A model generated the notes under the pieces. The model was given only the letters and a program-made list of their open reading frames with translations, had not been told where the DNA came from and did no database searches. Shown piece after piece: positions 34,062-44,751 of a stretch of 64,000 bases of DNA. Each line of letters opens with the position of its first letter. Positions within the stretch are counted from its first letter, which is position 1. Source of the DNA: Pandoraea thiooxydans (GTDB taxonomy: Bacteria; Pseudomonadota; Gammaproteobacteria; Burkholderiales; Burkholderiaceae); NCBI RefSeq assembly GCF_001931675.1, contig NZ_CP014839.1, positions 2,294,001 through 2,358,000 of the forward strand, in the 5' to 3' direction. The translations under genes and the position numbers were made by a program.

Positions 34062-36935
34062 TCACAGGGTACGGGCAACCTCCGTGATTTCGAAAACTTC
34101 AAACTGATCGCCTTCCTGAATGTCGTTGAAGTTCTTCACCGACATACCGCACTCGAAGCCGGCCTTGACTTCCTTGACGTCGTCCTTGAAGCGCTTGAGC
34201 GAATCCAGTTCGCCAGTGTGGATGACCACGTTGTCGCGCAGCACACGTACCGACGACGATCGCTTGACCACGCCTTCGAGGACCATACAGCCGGCCACCG
34301 TTCCGACCTTCGGCACCTTGAACACCTGGCGCACGGACACCAGGCCTGTGATTTCTTCCTTCTTCTCCGGCGACAGCATGCCCGACATCGCGGCCTTCAC
34401 TTCATCCACGGCGTCGTAGATGATGTTGTAGTAGCGAATATCGATACCATTGGCTTCGGCCAGCTTGCGCGCAAGCGCGTCGGCACGGGTGTTGAAGCCG
34501 ATAATGACCGCCTTCGAGGCCGTGGCCAGGTTGACGTCCGACTCGCTGATACCGCCGACGGCGGCGTGCACGATCTGCACCCGAACTTCGGCGGTCGACA
34601 GCTTATTGAGAGCATGCACCAGCGCTTCCTGCGAGCCCTGCACGTCGGCCTTGACGATCAACGCCAGGGTCTGCACTTCGCCCTCGGCCATCTGGTCGAA
34701 CATGTTTTCGAGCTTGGCCGCCTGTTGCTTGGCAAGCTTCACGTCGCGGAACTTGCCCTGACGGAACAATGCGATTTCACGCGCCTTGCGCTCATCGGGC
34801 AGCACCAGCACTTCCTCGCCGGCGCCCGGCACTTCGGACAGCCCCTGGATCTCGACAGGAATCGACGGGCCCGCCTCTTTGGTGGGTTTGCCGATCTCGT
34901 CGAGCATCGCCCGCACGCGGCCGTAAGCCTGCCCGGCCAGCACCATGTCGCCGCGATGCAGCGTGCCGGACTGCACCAGAATCGTGGCGACCGGGCCCTT
35001 GCCTTTGTCCAGCTTCGCTTCAATGACGATGCCTTTGGCCGGCGCTTCGACCGGCGCCTTCAGCTCAAGCACCTCGGCCTGGAGAATGACGTTCTCCAGC
35101 AGGTCATCGATGCCTTGTCCCGTTTTGGCCGACACCGGCACGAACGGCGAATCGCCGCCGTACTCTTCCGGCACCACGCCCTCGGTGACCAGTTCCTGCT
35201 TGACGCGCTCCGGATTCGCGTCCGGCTTGTCGATTTTGTTGAGCGCCACCACAATGGGCACGCCGGCAGCCTTGGCGTGTGCAATCGCTTCCTTGGTCTG
35301 AGGCATCACGCCGTCGTCGGCCGCGACCACCAGAATCACGATATCGGTCGATTGTGCGCCACGCGCGCGCATTGCGGTAAATGCCTCGTGCCCCGGGGTA
35401 TCGAGGAACGTGACAACGCCGCGCGGCGTTTCCACGTGATAAGCGCCGATGTGTTGGGTAATGCCGCCAGCTTCGCCCGCCGCCACCTTGGCACGGCGGA
35501 TGTAATCGAGCAGCGAGGTCTTGCCATGATCGACGTGGCCCATCACCGTCACCACCGGGGGCCTCGGCAATGCCTCGGCGTCGATGTGCTCGCCACCCAG
35601 CTCGAGCGCCGTTTCCGGATCATCCAGTTTGGCGGCAATGGCTTTGTGCCCGAGTTCCTCGACCACGATCATGGCGGTTTCCTGATCGAGCACCTGATTA
35701 ATCGTGACCATCTGGCCAAGCTTCATCATCAGCTTGATCACCTCGGAAGCCTTGACCGACATCTTGTGGGCCAGGTCAGCCACGGTAATGGTTTCCGGCA
35801 CCATTACTTCACGCACAACCGGCTCGGTAGGCGCCTGGAACACTTGACGATGATCTTCCTGGGCATGTCGGCGATGGCCTTTCGGTCCGCGCCAGCCGTC
35901 ACCGACGCCACCCGACGAATCACCGCGGGTCTTGATGCTGCGTTTGCGGCTGGCGTCGTCCTTCTGCCATGTCGACGGCGCACCTGCCTGCTTGACGGGT
36001 TTCTTGCCCTTGTCAGCCGCGGCAACCGTCGTGCTGACCGTTTTTTTCTCTTCCTTCTTGTCCTCGGGCTTGGCTGCCTTGGCCGGCTTGTGAAGCGTGC
36101 CCTTGCTTTCGGTTTTGGCTGCCGGTTGCGGCTCGGGCGCCTTGAGCACTTTGCGCGGCGCATTCATCATCTCGCGAATGGCGCGCGCCTCGGACTCGGC
36201 GGCCGCACGCCGCTTGCGGATTTCATCTTCCTCGGCGCGCGCCTGCTCGGCGGCCGCGCGCGCTTGCGCCGCCTCCGCTTCGCGCGCCGCTGCAACGGCG
36301 CCTTCTTTGGCGTCGACCTGAGCGGCCTGCGTCGCGCCGCCCTCCTCGCCCTGAGCGGTTGTTTCCTGCTCGGCGGTTGCCGTCGCATGCTGGGCGACGC
36401 GCTCTGCCGCGGCAGCGGCTGCGGCGCGTTCGCGCTCGGCTTCGGCAGCAGCGGCTTCGCGGGCCTGGCGTTCCGCTTCCTCGCGGGCCAAACGCTCCTG
36501 GCGCTCCTTGAGCTCTTCCGCCTGACGCGCCAGCAGCTCGGCCTGACGCCGCGCTTCTTCTTCACGTCGAGCAAGTTCCGCGTCGCTGACCACAGGCTCG
36601 GCCGGTTGCGCTTCGGCGACCTCGATCGGAATATCGTCCCGCTTGACGAAGACGCGCTTCTTGCGGACTTCGACCTGGATGGTGCGGGCCTTACCCGAGG
36701 AATCCGCCTGTTTGATTTCGGAGGTCTGACGGCGCGTCAAAGTAATCTTTTTCTTCTCGCCGTCACCGGCGCCATGCGACCGGCGCAAATGATCCAGCAG
36801 CTGCGCCTTGTCGGCTTCAGTCAGTGAATCGTCCGCGCTGCGCTTGTCCACACCGGCGGCTTTCAATTGCTCCAGCAGCACGCCGGCCGGCATTTTCAAT
36901 TCTGCAGCAAATTGGGCTACGTTGATGCTCGCCAT
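34062..36935 (-). CDS. infB: Translation initiation factor IF-2
   Basis: 957 residues. N-terminal IF2_N domain (about 1-50), then about 270 residues rich in Ala/Glu/Arg/Lys (coiled coil and linker), a second IF2_N-like region, and the G domain with GHVDHGKT at 466-473, DTPGHEAF and [10 protein letters not shown]. Domains II-IV follow, with the fMet-tRNA-binding C-terminus [25 protein letters not shown]. The long linker varies among bacteria. It lies 78 nt after nusA; a GCAAGGA-N5-TCCTTGC hairpin sits in that gap. Confidence 0.97.
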   Translation of the reverse strand: MASINVAQFAAELKMPAGVLLEQLKAAGVDKRSADDSLTEADKAQLLDHLRRSHGAGDGEKKKITLTRRQTSEIKQADSSGKARTIQVEVRKKRVFVKRDDIPIEVAEAQPAEPVVSDAELARREEEARRQAELLARQAEELKERQERLAREEAERQAREAAAAEAERERAAAAAAAERVAQHATATAEQETTAQGEEGGATQAAQVDAKEGAVAAAREAEAAQARAAAEQARAEEDEIRKRRAAAESEARAIREMMNAPRKVLKAPEPQPAAKTESKGTLHKPAKAAKPEDKKEEKKTVSTTVAAADKGKKPVKQAGAPSTWQKDDASRKRSIKTRGDSSGGVGDGWRGPKGHRRHAQEDHRQVFQAPTEPVVREVMVPETITVADLAHKMSVKASEVIKLMMKLGQMVTINQVLDQETAMIVVEELGHKAIAAKLDDPETALELGGEHIDAEALPRPPVVTVMGHVDHGKTSLLDYIRRAKVAAGEAGGITQHIGAYHVETPRGVVTFLDTPGHEAFTAMRARGAQSTDIVILVVAADDGVMPQTKEAIAHAKAAGVPIVVALNKIDKPDANPERVKQELVTEGVVPEEYGGDSPFVPVSAKTGQGIDDLLENVILQAEVLELKAPVEAPAKGIVIEAKLDKGKGPVATILVQSGTLHRGDMVLAGQAYGRVRAMLDEIGKPTKEAGPSIPVEIQGLSEVPGAGEEVLVLPDERKAREIALFRQGKFRDVKLAKQQAAKLENMFDQMAEGEVQTLALIVKADVQGSQEALVHALNKLSTAEVRVQIVHAAVGGISESDVNLATASKAVIIGFNTRADALARKLAEANGIDIRYYNIIYDAVDEVKAAMSGMLSPEKKEEITGLVSVRQVFKVPKVGTVAGCMVLEGVVKRSSSVRVLRDNVVIHTGELDSLKRFKDDVKEVKAGFECGMSVKNFNDIQEGDQFEVFEITEVARTL

Positions 36936-37013
36936 TCAAACCTCTTCAGGCAAGGACCCGGTCCTTGCAGTTAACTCAAAATTTACTGTTCCATATGCAT
37001 GCGATCTGGCAAA

Positions 37014-38489
37014 TCACTGGAACCAATGCTCACGCGCTTTCATGATCAGCGCCTTCGCCTGCTCTTCGTCGATGGCCGTCATCTCGACCAGTTCGTCGAC
37101 GTCCAATTCAGCCAGATCGTCACGCGTCTGAATGTTGTGCTCGGCCAACTTGGCCAGCAGCTCGGTGGTCATGCCATCGAGACTCTTGAGATCGAGGGCT
37201 ACGCCTTCCACCTTCTCTTCGCTGGCGATGGCCATCGTCAGGAGCGCGTCGCGTGCGCGATTACGCAGTTCATGCACCGTATCCTCGTCGAATGCCTCGA
37301 TTTCGAGCATTTCGTTGAGTGGAACGTAGGCGATTTCCTCGAGACTCGAGAAACCTTCCTCGATGAGGATATCCGCCATTTCTTCATCGACGTCGAGGCG
37401 CTGCATGAACAGCTGGCGCAGCTCACCTTGCTCCTGGTTTTGCTTTTCTGCCGATTCGTCCGGCGTCATGATGTTGATCTGCCAGCCGGTCAACTCGCTG
37501 GCGAGACGAACGTTCTGACCGCTGCGCCCGATGGCCACAGCCAGTTCGTTTTCATCGACCACCACGTCCATGCTGTGCTTTTCTTCGTCGACCACGATCG
37601 ACTGCACCGCGGCAGGCGCCAGCGCCCCAATGACGAATTGCGCCGGATCCTCCGACCACAATACGATATCGACGTTCTCGCCGCCCAGCTCGTTACGCAC
37701 CGCCTGCACTCGCGTACCACGAATGCCGACGCAGGTACCAATGGGGTCGATACGCTTATCGTAAGCAACAACCGCTATTTTTGCACGTACGCCTGGATCA
37801 CGCGCGGCCGACTTGATTTCCAGCAGACCTTGCTCGATTTCAGGCACCTCGATCTCGAACAGCTTGATGAGGAATTCCGGCGCAGTGCGCGACAATTCGA
37901 TCTGCGGTCCGCGAGCGGTACGGTCGACTTTGACGATGTACGCACGGGCGCGGTCGCCGACGCGCAAATTTTCCTTTGGAATCAATTGATCACGGCGCAG
38001 CAGCGCCTCGACTCGGCCTGACTCGACAATCAGGTTGCCCTTGTCGATGCGCTTGACCGTGCCGGTCATGATCTTTTCGCCGCGTTCGAGAAAATCGTTC
38101 AGAATCTGCTCGCGCTCGGCATCGCGGATCCGTTGCAAAATCACCTGCTTGGCGGCCTGCGCGCCAATCCGACCGAACTCGATGGACTCGACCGGTTCTT
38201 CGATGTAATCGTCGACCTCGATGTCGGGAATCTGTTCACGCGCCTCGAACAGCAGTATCTGCCGATCCGGCTCCTGCAAGCCCGCTTCGTCGGGCACTAC
38301 CAGCCAGCGGCGGAAAGACTCGTGCTCACCGCTCTCGCGATCGATTGCCACGCGAATATCGGCATCTTCCTGATAGCGTTTCTTGGTGGCCGAGGCCAGC
38401 GCCGCTTCCAGCGCGGCGAATACGACGTCCTTATTGACGTTTTTCTCGCGCGCGAGCGCATCGACCAACAACAACACTTCGCGACTCAT
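37014..38489 (-). CDS. nusA: Transcription termination/antitermination factor NusA
   Basis: 491 residues: N-terminal RNA-polymerase-binding domain (about 1-125), S1 domain (about 135-200), KH1-KH2 (about 230-345, with [26 protein letters not shown] and [18 protein letters not shown]) and two C-terminal acidic helix-hairpin-helix repeats. The start overlaps the rimP stop by 4 nt. In E. coli NusA represses its own operon; a promoter-terminator unit upstream of rimP here could serve the same purpose. Confidence 0.97.
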   Translation of the reverse strand: MSREVLLLVDALAREKNVNKDVVFAALEAALASATKKRYQEDADIRVAIDRESGEHESFRRWLVVPDEAGLQEPDRQILLFEAREQIPDIEVDDYIEEPVESIEFGRIGAQAAKQVILQRIRDAEREQILNDFLERGEKIMTGTVKRIDKGNLIVESGRVEALLRRDQLIPKENLRVGDRARAYIVKVDRTARGPQIELSRTAPEFLIKLFEIEVPEIEQGLLEIKSAARDPGVRAKIAVVAYDKRIDPIGTCVGIRGTRVQAVRNELGGENVDIVLWSEDPAQFVIGALAPAAVQSIVVDEEKHSMDVVVDENELAVAIGRSGQNVRLASELTGWQINIMTPDESAEKQNQEQGELRQLFMQRLDVDEEMADILIEEGFSSLEEIAYVPLNEMLEIEAFDEDTVHELRNRARDALLTMAIASEEKVEGVALDLKSLDGMTTELLAKLAEHNIQTRDDLAELDVDELVEMTAIDEEQAKALIMKAREHWFQ

Positions 38490-38944
38490 CGTTTGCGACT
38501 CCTAAAATCAATCTGCGGCACCAGGCGCGCACGGTCAATATCCGACAGCGTAAACTCCAGCATCGCCGGGCCGTCCTTTCCTTCGAATTCCAGGTTTATT
38601 CTTTCATCCACGGGCGGATGCAGGATGCCACGAAACTGCTTACGGCCCGAGACAGGCTGGCGCAGCGTCACTGCAGCTTCACAACCCGCAAAACGAACAA
38701 AATCGGCCAGCTTGCGCAATGGCCGATCCAGCCCCGGGGAGGACACCTCCAGCCGATCGTAATCGACATTCTCCACCGTCAGCACATGCGACAATTGCCG
38801 GCTGACCTTCTCGCAATCGTCGATTCCGACTCCAGTCGGCTGATCGATAAAGACGCGCAGCAGCCCGCCCCCGGATCGTTCCAGATCGACCAACTCATAA
38901 CCTAACCCGATGACGGTCGTCTCGATCAATTCTGAAAGCTGCAA
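38486..38944 (-). CDS. rimP: Ribosome maturation factor RimP
   Basis: 152 residues, a 30S assembly factor. Features: [52 protein letters not shown] and [21 protein letters not shown]. The start is a TTG at 38944, preceded by AGGGTGAG as ribosome site; no ATG lies near. First coding gene of the nusA-infB operon. Confidence 0.94.
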   Translation of the reverse strand: MQLSELIETTVIGLGYELVDLERSGGGLLRVFIDQPTGVGIDDCEKVSRQLSHVLTVENVDYDRLEVSSPGLDRPLRKLADFVRFAGCEAAVTLRQPVSGRKQFRGILHPPVDERINLEFEGKDGPAMLEFTLSDIDRARLVPQIDFRSRKR

Positions 38945-39036
38945 ATTCGCTCACCCTTTGAAAATTCGCGTCAATACCCTATTTTCATCGGCTTCATCGT
39001 ATGCCGAACGCTCACTAGGTGCATTTCGGCAAAAGC

Positions 39037-39061
39037 AAAAAAAAATGGGCGGAACGCCCAT
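39037..39061 (-). terminator. Intrinsic terminator in the rluB-rimP gap
   Basis: ATGGGCG (39045-39051) pairs with CGCCCAT (39055-39061) around GAA. On the minus strand nine T follow. It would stop rluB readthrough and any transcript from the promoter at 39135-39163. Confidence 0.85.
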
Positions 39062-39128
39062 TTTTCCTCGCCTCTTTGCGCATGAGGTGCGCCCCTGGAA
39101 ATATTGCACAACGCGCAAACTAGCTTAT
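39037..39128 (-). ncRNA. Candidate attenuator leader or small RNA upstream of rimP
   Basis: Transcript of about 92 nt predicted from a strong promoter (39163-39135) to an intrinsic terminator (stem ATGGGCG/CGCCCAT with a 9-T run ending at 39037). Between them the RNA can fold: TTTGCGC near its 5' end pairs with GCGCAAA, enclosing an inner GTGC/GCAC stem; an exposed ACCUC stretch lies in the 3' side of the internal loop. No open reading frame of note is seen. rimP starts 93 nt beyond the terminator, so the unit could be a transcription attenuator for rimP-nusA-infB or an independent sRNA. I do not recognise a family from the sequence. Confidence 0.5.
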
Positions 39129-39134
39129 CTTTTG

Positions 39135-39163
39135 ATTTTATACGTTTTTGACCCAATTTGCAA
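39135..39163 (-). promoter_or_regulatory. Promoter in the rluB-rimP gap
   Basis: Minus-strand TTGCAA (39163-39158), exactly 17 nt, TAAAAT (39140-39135), in an AT-rich patch 70 nt beyond the rluB stop. No other obvious sigma-70 promoter was found closer to rimP, so it is the best candidate for the whole rimP operon. Confidence 0.6.
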
Positions 39164-39232
39164 CGCCGCTCGCGCCCCAGATGCACCAAACACGGCCTTA
39201 TGGTGGCTCACCCACAGGCACTCGCGGCACCT

Positions 39233-40693
39233 CTAACCGGATCGGCCGCGACCACCCCGCCCCCGGCCGCCCCCCGGATGCCTGTTCGCGGTGTCGGCAC
39301 CGCGAGACGGCGAGTAGTTTCCCCAGGCGGCACCACCGCCGCCCCCGCGACGGGACTGACCGAAACCCGGCTCCTTACCGAAGTATCCCAGCGCAGTCTG
39401 CATCGGGTCAGGTTGTCGGCGCGGCGCGCCACTCTCGCCCGGGCGACGCTCGTCGCTACGCTGCGCGCCCGGAATTTTCATACCAACCGCGTTGAGCAAC
39501 GCCCGGACCTGTGACTCGTCCAGTTCCTCCCAACGGCCACGCCGCAACCCGTGCGGCAAAGTCAGCGGGCCATGCCGAGTCCGAATCAAGCGGCTGACCA
39601 TTTGACCGACGGCCTCGAACATTCGACGTACCTCGCGATTGCGGCCCTCGGCCAGTGCGACGTGATACCACCGGTTCGAGCCCTCGCCACCCCCGTCCTG
39701 CAAACGAAGGAAGTTTGCCGGTCCGTCCTCCAGTTCGACGCCCTTGAGCAGTTGCTGGCGCGCGCCCTCGGTCAACTCCCCCATGATCCGCACCGCATAC
39801 TCTCGCTCGATGGCATAGCGGGGGTGCATGAAGCGGTTGGCCAGATCTCCGGAGGTGGTCAGTATCAGCAGCCCCTCGGTGTTGAAGTCCAGCCGGCCGA
39901 CCGCAAGCCATTTGGCTGACTTGATCGGCGGCAATTTATCGAAAACCGACGGCCGGCCCTCGGGGTCCGCGTGACTGACGATCTCTCCGGCTGGTTTGTG
40001 ATACAGCAACACGCGTGGCGGTCGCTGAATGATTTTGCGCTTGATGAGCTTACCGTTGATGCGGACCTGATCGGTCGGCATGATGCGCTGGCCAATATGG
40101 GCGGGCTCGCCATTGACCGACACGCGCCCGGCCATGATGAGTTCTTCCATTTCGCGGCGCGAGCCCATGCCGGCATCCGCGAGCACCTTGTGCAATTTCG
40201 GCGTTTCCTCATCCGGCGAGAGCACCCGCTTGGCCGTGACCGGCTTGCGTCCCCGGCGCAGCATCGGCGCACGCACGCCGCTGCCATTATTGTCATTGTC
40301 GAACGACTCCGAGGTGACATAGGCGAAGATATTATCTTCCGCACGCTTTGCCGCACCCGGCTGGCGAGGCGCCTTGCCGCCACGCTCGCGCGCGCCGCCA
40401 TTGCCACGCCCCTTGCCGCGCCGCGCACCTGGCTGCCGTTGTTCGCCCGGTGCCTGAGCCGCGACGGGCGGCGTCGGCACGTCACCCTCATCGCCCGCAG
40501 CCGTCGAATCGCCCTCGCCTTCGCGCTTGCCTTGCCCAGCGGCACGCCGGCGCGCGATCAGACTTCGCGGACCGCGCCGCAAACCGCGGCGCGCCTGCTT
40601 GTCCTCCGCGCTCTGCGCCTCTCCAACGGCACGCTCGGATTCGCCATTGGCGTCAATCGGATTCAGTTCCTTGGACTCTTCGCTGTGCTTCAA
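39233..40693 (-). CDS. rluB: 23S rRNA pseudouridine(2605) synthase, RluB/RsuA family, with long basic tails
   Basis: About 486 residues from TTG 40693, preceded by a GAGG site; a frame to 40804 exists. The N-terminal 150 residues are charged and Arg/Gly/Gln-rich. Then come an S4 domain ([31 protein letters not shown]), the catalytic domain with [16 protein letters not shown] (catalytic Asp) and [14 protein letters not shown], and a C-terminal tail ending in a run of Arg-Gly-Gly repeats. E. coli RluB is about 290 residues, so both tails are extensions. It lies downstream of scpB in the same direction. Confidence 0.9.
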   Translation of the reverse strand: MKHSEESKELNPIDANGESERAVGEAQSAEDKQARRGLRRGPRSLIARRRAAGQGKREGEGDSTAAGDEGDVPTPPVAAQAPGEQRQPGARRGKGRGNGGARERGGKAPRQPGAAKRAEDNIFAYVTSESFDNDNNGSGVRAPMLRRGRKPVTAKRVLSPDEETPKLHKVLADAGMGSRREMEELIMAGRVSVNGEPAHIGQRIMPTDQVRINGKLIKRKIIQRPPRVLLYHKPAGEIVSHADPEGRPSVFDKLPPIKSAKWLAVGRLDFNTEGLLILTTSGDLANRFMHPRYAIEREYAVRIMGELTEGARQQLLKGVELEDGPANFLRLQDGGGEGSNRWYHVALAEGRNREVRRMFEAVGQMVSRLIRTRHGPLTLPHGLRRGRWEELDESQVRALLNAVGMKIPGAQRSDERRPGESGAPRRQPDPMQTALGYFGKEPGFGQSRRGGGGGAAWGNYSPSRGADTANRHPGGGRGRGGRGRSG

Positions 40694-40820
40694 AACAACC
40701 TCAAAGAAAAAGAGCCGCCGCGGGCATACGCCGCGCACAGGCAACTCATGCAAATAGGCAGGCCGGCGGGGCCATTGGTGCGGCGCCCTCGTCGTCCATC
40801 GCAACTACGATCGTCCGGGT

Positions 40821-41678
40821 TCACGTCCCGGCAATCAGATCAGCGCCATCATCGGCCGCCGACACGGAGGCGTCGGGATCCGCAGACACCAACGCCTGAT
40901 CCGACGGCGATGCCACCGTGGCCGGATCACCTGCCAGCGCCGTCTGCTCGTCGAGGCTCTGCGCATTGCCGGCGGACGCCACGCTCGCCGCATCGGCATG
41001 CGGGTCTGTTTCATCATGCGGGCCATCGAGAGGCGCCGGCGGCGCGTCATCGGCGTCACCTACCGAAGACTCCGGTTCGCCAGACGCGGCAACCGCGACG
41101 GCCTCGCCCGCGCCATCGTCAAACACGATATTTTGCTGCGCCAGCAAATCAATCTGCGACTGCGCCGCGGGATCCTCGAGTGGAGGTAGGGCGTCGAGCG
41201 CCTGCAAGCCAAGATCGTCGAGAAACTGCTTGGTCGTCGCATACAGCGCCGGACGGCCAGGCACGTCGCGATGCCCAATGACGTCAATCCAGCCGCGCTC
41301 TTCGAGTTGCTTGATGATCTGGGTGTTGACGGTCACGCCGCGAATTTCCTCGATATCGCCACGCGTCACCGGTTGCCGGTAGGCAATGATTGCCAGCGTC
41401 TCGAGCACCGCGCGCGAGTACTTCGGCGGCTTTTCCGGGTTGAGTCGATCCAGATATTCACGCATCCTGGGCCGGCTCTGTAACCGCCAGCCAGACGCCA
41501 GCGCCACCAACTGCACGCCCCGTCCCTCCCATTCGCCGCGCATTTCCTCGAGCAGGGCGCGCACGACTCCCGCCGAAACGTCTTCGGCAAATAGCTTGCA
41601 CAAATCGCCGACTTTTAGCGGCTCTTGGGCACAAATCAACGCTGTCTCGAGGACGATTTTCGCCTCTTGAGTATTCAT
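40821..41678 (-). CDS. scpB: Segregation and condensation protein B with acidic tail
   Basis: 285 residues. Two winged-helix domains (about 1-165) with [66 protein letters not shown] and [32 protein letters not shown]. ScpB binds ScpA and SMC in chromosome condensation. About 110 C-terminal residues are Asp/Ala/Ser-rich, acidic and low-complexity, longer than in Bacillus (about 197 aa in total). scpA is not adjacent in this window. Confidence 0.92.
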   Translation of the reverse strand: MNTQEAKIVLETALICAQEPLKVGDLCKLFAEDVSAGVVRALLEEMRGEWEGRGVQLVALASGWRLQSRPRMREYLDRLNPEKPPKYSRAVLETLAIIAYRQPVTRGDIEEIRGVTVNTQIIKQLEERGWIDVIGHRDVPGRPALYATTKQFLDDLGLQALDALPPLEDPAAQSQIDLLAQQNIVFDDGAGEAVAVAASGEPESSVGDADDAPPAPLDGPHDETDPHADAASVASAGNAQSLDEQTALAGDPATVASPSDQALVSADPDASVSAADDGADLIAGT

Positions 41679-42048
41679 GCGGCTATGCAGTGCCGGGGAT
41701 TTTGCAACCCGGTCTCAGGAATAAATTGAGTGCTGGAACAACACAAGAGCGCGCCCGATGATTGTGATCGGTCGAGGAGACGGCAGCGCAACCCGGTTAT
41801 ATCGAATGCTTACTAGGTTGCCTGGAGATTTTCAGGAAGAAACATCTCGCCACCCAGTTCGGGGTCAATTATTACGCAAAGCGATTCGCCCGTAAAGTCG
41901 TTTCCCATCCGATTACCGCAGAATTACTATGTCGCCCCCCCTCGCAAGAAGAGCAGGCGCTGCCGGCATGTCCGGCAGCGGGCCAAGTGAGGCGGTACCC
42001 TGTCACCGGGCCTCGTGCTAAAATCGTACGCTAAGTTCAGAGGGAACC
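41679..42048. other. 370-bp gap between scpB and the FNR-type gene
   Basis: No coding region or RNA gene is seen. It holds a perfect hairpin CGCTGCCGG-CATGT-CCGGCAGCG at 41958-41980 without a T run, and an extended -10 element (TGCTAAAAT, 42016-42024) 25 nt before the regulator's ATG. The scpB promoter must lie near the left end but is not clear. Confidence 0.6.
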
Positions 42049-42801
42049 ATGACAACGCAATCCGGCCCGACATCCCCGCCGCCCCGTTGTTCAGCCTGCT
42101 CTCTCAGCCAATTCTGCTTGCCTGTGGGCATCCCCCAAAATGAATTGACCCGGCTCGACCAACTGGTAGCGGAGCGCATCCGATTGAAAAAAGGCGATGC
42201 GCTCTATCTCTATGGCGACCCGCTGCGGGCCATTTTTGGCGTGCGCTTCGGATCGCTCAAGAGCTATATCGATTCCGAAGATGGCCGCGAGCAAGTCGTC
42301 GGCCTGCATATCCAAGGCGAATTGCTCGGCCTCGATGCCATCGCCGACGAGCGTCACGCCTCGACCGCCGTGGCCCTGGAGGACAGCGAGGTCTGCGTGG
42401 TGCGCTTTGCCGAACTCGAAAAGCTGTCGGCCCAGGTGCCGTCGCTGCAACGGCAACTGCACCGTCTGTTGAGTCTCGAGATCCGCAACGACCATCGCAT
42501 GCTCCTGTCGCTGGGCACCATGCGGGCCGAGCAGCGTCTGGCCGTGTTCCTGCTCAATCTTTCCGAGCGGCTGTCGATGCGCGGTTACGCCGCCAACGAG
42601 TTCGTGCTGCGTATGAGCCGCGAGGAAATCGGCAGCTACCTCGGGCTGACGCTGGAAACCGTCAGCCGGCTGTTCTCCCGCCTGCAACAAAGCGGCGTTT
42701 TGTCGATCAAGCAGCGCCGCCTGAAAGTCACCGATCCCGACGCCTTGCGGCATTTGGCCGGCGAAAGCTGCCAGGCGCCAGCGATCTCGCGTCCCCGCTG
42801 A
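42049..42801 (+). CDS. fnr: FNR-type oxygen-responsive transcriptional regulator
   Basis: 250 residues, Crp/Fnr family. Four cysteines fit the oxygen-labile 4Fe-4S cluster: C14, C17 and C23 at the N-terminus and C116 in the cyclic-nucleotide-binding-like domain. The DNA-recognition helix reads EEIGSYLGLTLETVSRLFSRLQ with the E..SR residues of FNR, so TTGAT-N4-ATCAA targets are expected. GAGGGA precedes the ATG. In betaproteobacteria this role is played by proteins named FNR, ANR or BTR. Confidence 0.9.
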   Translation: MTTQSGPTSPPPRCSACSLSQFCLPVGIPQNELTRLDQLVAERIRLKKGDALYLYGDPLRAIFGVRFGSLKSYIDSEDGREQVVGLHIQGELLGLDAIADERHASTAVALEDSEVCVVRFAELEKLSAQVPSLQRQLHRLLSLEIRNDHRMLLSLGTMRAEQRLAVFLLNLSERLSMRGYAANEFVLRMSREEIGSYLGLTLETVSRLFSRLQQSGVLSIKQRRLKVTDPDALRHLAGESCQAPAISRPR

Positions 42802-42946
42802 ACGGGCCAATACGCGCGGCCGATCGCCCGCGTCGACGCGCCGAAAAGGCGGCACCGCGGCGCGCTTGGCCGAACATCTCGCGCCAATCGACAAAGGCAC
42901 CAAAACTCACTATATTTCAATCCATCCCTATTCGCCGGAGCCAGAC

Positions 42947-44284
42947 ATGGCGGCGCTGTCCAACACCCTGAAGCTTGACCGGGACGAACTGGATACCTAC
43001 TGGATGCCTTTCACGGCCAACCGCCAGTTCAAGGCTGCGCCGCGCCTTATCGCTTCAGCCGAAGGGATGTACTACACGGATGTCGACGGCCGCCGGCTGC
43101 TCGATGGGATCGCCGGGATGTGGTGCTGTAATGCCGGCCACAACCGCAAGCCGATCGTCGAGGCGATCCAGCGGCAAGCCGCCGTCCTCGATTTCTCCCC
43201 GCCGTTTCAGGTTGGGCAGCCTTTGCCCTTCGAACTGGCCAACCGGTTGGCCGGGTTGGCACCGGCGTCGCTAAATCGCGTCTTCTTCACGAATTCCGGA
43301 TCCGAATCGGTCGATACAGCGCTCAAAATCGCCATCGCGTATCAGCGCCAGCGCGGGCAAGGCACCCGCACGCGGCTCATTGGCCGCGAGCGCGCTTACC
43401 ATGGCGTCGGCTTTGGCGGCATCTCGGTAGGCGGCATCGGCGCCAACCGCCGACTGTTCGGGCCGCTGCTGCCGGGTATCGACCACCTCCCCCACACTCA
43501 TGACCTGGCGCACAATGCGTTCAGCCGCGGGCAGCCGGCCTGGGGAGCGCATCTGGCTGACGACCTCGAGCGGCTGGTGCAGTTGCACGACGCATCGACG
43601 ATTGCAGCAGTCATCGTCGAACCGGTGGCCGGCTCGACCGGCGTGCTGGTGCCGCCCAAAGGTTATCTCGAGCGTTTGCGCGAGATAACCCACAAATATG
43701 GCATCGTGTTGATTTTCGACGAAGTCATCACCGCCTTCGGCAGACTGGGCGGGTCATTCGCCGCGGGCGTGCTGGGCGTCGAGCCGGACATCATCACCAC
43801 CGCCAAGGGGCTCACCAGCGGCACAGTGCCGATGGGCGCGGTGTTGGTGCGCGAGGAAATATACGACGCGTTCATGACCGGCCCGGAAAATGCCATCGAA
43901 CTGACGCACGGGTACACCTACTCGGCCCACCCGCTGGCATGCGCCGCCGCGCTTGCCACGCTCGATCTCTACCGCGATGAAGCGCTCTTCGAGCGCGCTG
44001 CATCGCTGGCGGGCTATTGGGAAGACAGATTGCACGCCTTGCGGGAAGCCCGACACGTGGCCGACCTGCGCAACATCGGCCTGATCGGGGCGATCGAGTT
44101 GCAGCCGCGCGAGGGTGCACCGGGCGCCCGTGCTTTCGACGTATTCCTCAACTGCTGGGAGCGCGGCTTGATGATCCGCACCACTGGCGACGTCATTGCA
44201 CTGTCACCGTCGCTCATCATCGAACGCGGGCAAATCGACGAATTGTTCTCAATCGTCGCCGACGCTCTGGCATCGACCGACTGA
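42947..44284 (+). CDS. Omega-amino acid--pyruvate aminotransferase (class III)
   Basis: 445 residues from ATG 42947 with a GGAG site. Reads closely like beta-alanine-pyruvate transaminases: DTYWMPFTANRQFKAAPR, GIAGMWCCNAGHNRKPI, FFTNSGSESVDTALKIA, GRERAYHGVGFGGISVGGIG, FDEVITAFGRLG with the PLP aspartate, and AKGLTSGTVPMGAV with the PLP lysine. It transfers amino groups from beta-alanine or other omega-amino acids and amines to pyruvate. The exact substrate is uncertain. Upstream frame extension to 42866 is unconserved. Confidence 0.88.
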   Translation: MAALSNTLKLDRDELDTYWMPFTANRQFKAAPRLIASAEGMYYTDVDGRRLLDGIAGMWCCNAGHNRKPIVEAIQRQAAVLDFSPPFQVGQPLPFELANRLAGLAPASLNRVFFTNSGSESVDTALKIAIAYQRQRGQGTRTRLIGRERAYHGVGFGGISVGGIGANRRLFGPLLPGIDHLPHTHDLAHNAFSRGQPAWGAHLADDLERLVQLHDASTIAAVIVEPVAGSTGVLVPPKGYLERLREITHKYGIVLIFDEVITAFGRLGGSFAAGVLGVEPDIITTAKGLTSGTVPMGAVLVREEIYDAFMTGPENAIELTHGYTYSAHPLACAAALATLDLYRDEALFERAASLAGYWEDRLHALREARHVADLRNIGLIGAIELQPREGAPGARAFDVFLNCWERGLMIRTTGDVIALSPSLIIERGQIDELFSIVADALASTD

Positions 44285-44306
44285 TCGCCACACACCGGGA
44301 AGCGGC

Positions 44307-44738
44307 ATGGCTACCTCTTTTTTCCTCACTCCTGACGATGCCGAACAGGCATTTTACGAAGCGCTCAATCGCGGCGACGTCGACGCGTTGATGGAAGTCT
44401 GGTCGGAGGACGAGGACGTCGTATGCATTCATCCCGCTGGTCCGCGCGTGGTCGGCGTCGGGGCCGTGCGCAGCAGCTGGGAGCAAATCCTGGCGCACGG
44501 CAGCCTTGATATCACGGTCACGCACCGGCAGGTCGCGCGCAATCCGTTATGCGCGATTCACAGCGTTATCGAGCAATTGCTGGTCGAGCACGGACCTCAG
44601 CCTCGCTACGCATTCGTGGTCGCCACCAACATCTATCTGAAGGAAGCCGACGGCTGGCGGCTCGTGCTGCATCACGCCAGCCCCGCGCTCGGTCACGAGG
44701 GCAGCCAGATCGAAACGCACGGACATGTCTTTCATTGA
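44307..44738 (+). CDS. NTF2/SnoaL-like small protein
   Basis: 143 residues from ATG 44307, 22 nt after the aminotransferase stop. Pattern of a SnoaL-like (DUF4440-type) cone fold: TPDDAEQAFYEALNRGDVDALMEVWSEDEDVVCIHP, VGAVRSSWEQILAHG and VATNIYLKEADGWRLVLHHASP. Members bind small ligands or act as unknown hydrolases; no function can be assigned. Probably cotranscribed with the aminotransferase. Converges with the cinA-like gene. Confidence 0.82.
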   Translation: MATSFFLTPDDAEQAFYEALNRGDVDALMEVWSEDEDVVCIHPAGPRVVGVGAVRSSWEQILAHGSLDITVTHRQVARNPLCAIHSVIEQLLVEHGPQPRYAFVVATNIYLKEADGWRLVLHHASPALGHEGSQIETHGHVFH

Positions 44739-44751
44739 TCCGTGACGACCG

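Noticed and set aside
34218-36827. 869-residue open frame opposite infB
   Set aside because: It lies entirely antisense to IF-2, has the His/Arg-rich composition of a GC-rich shadow frame, and shows no recognisable domain or ribosome site.
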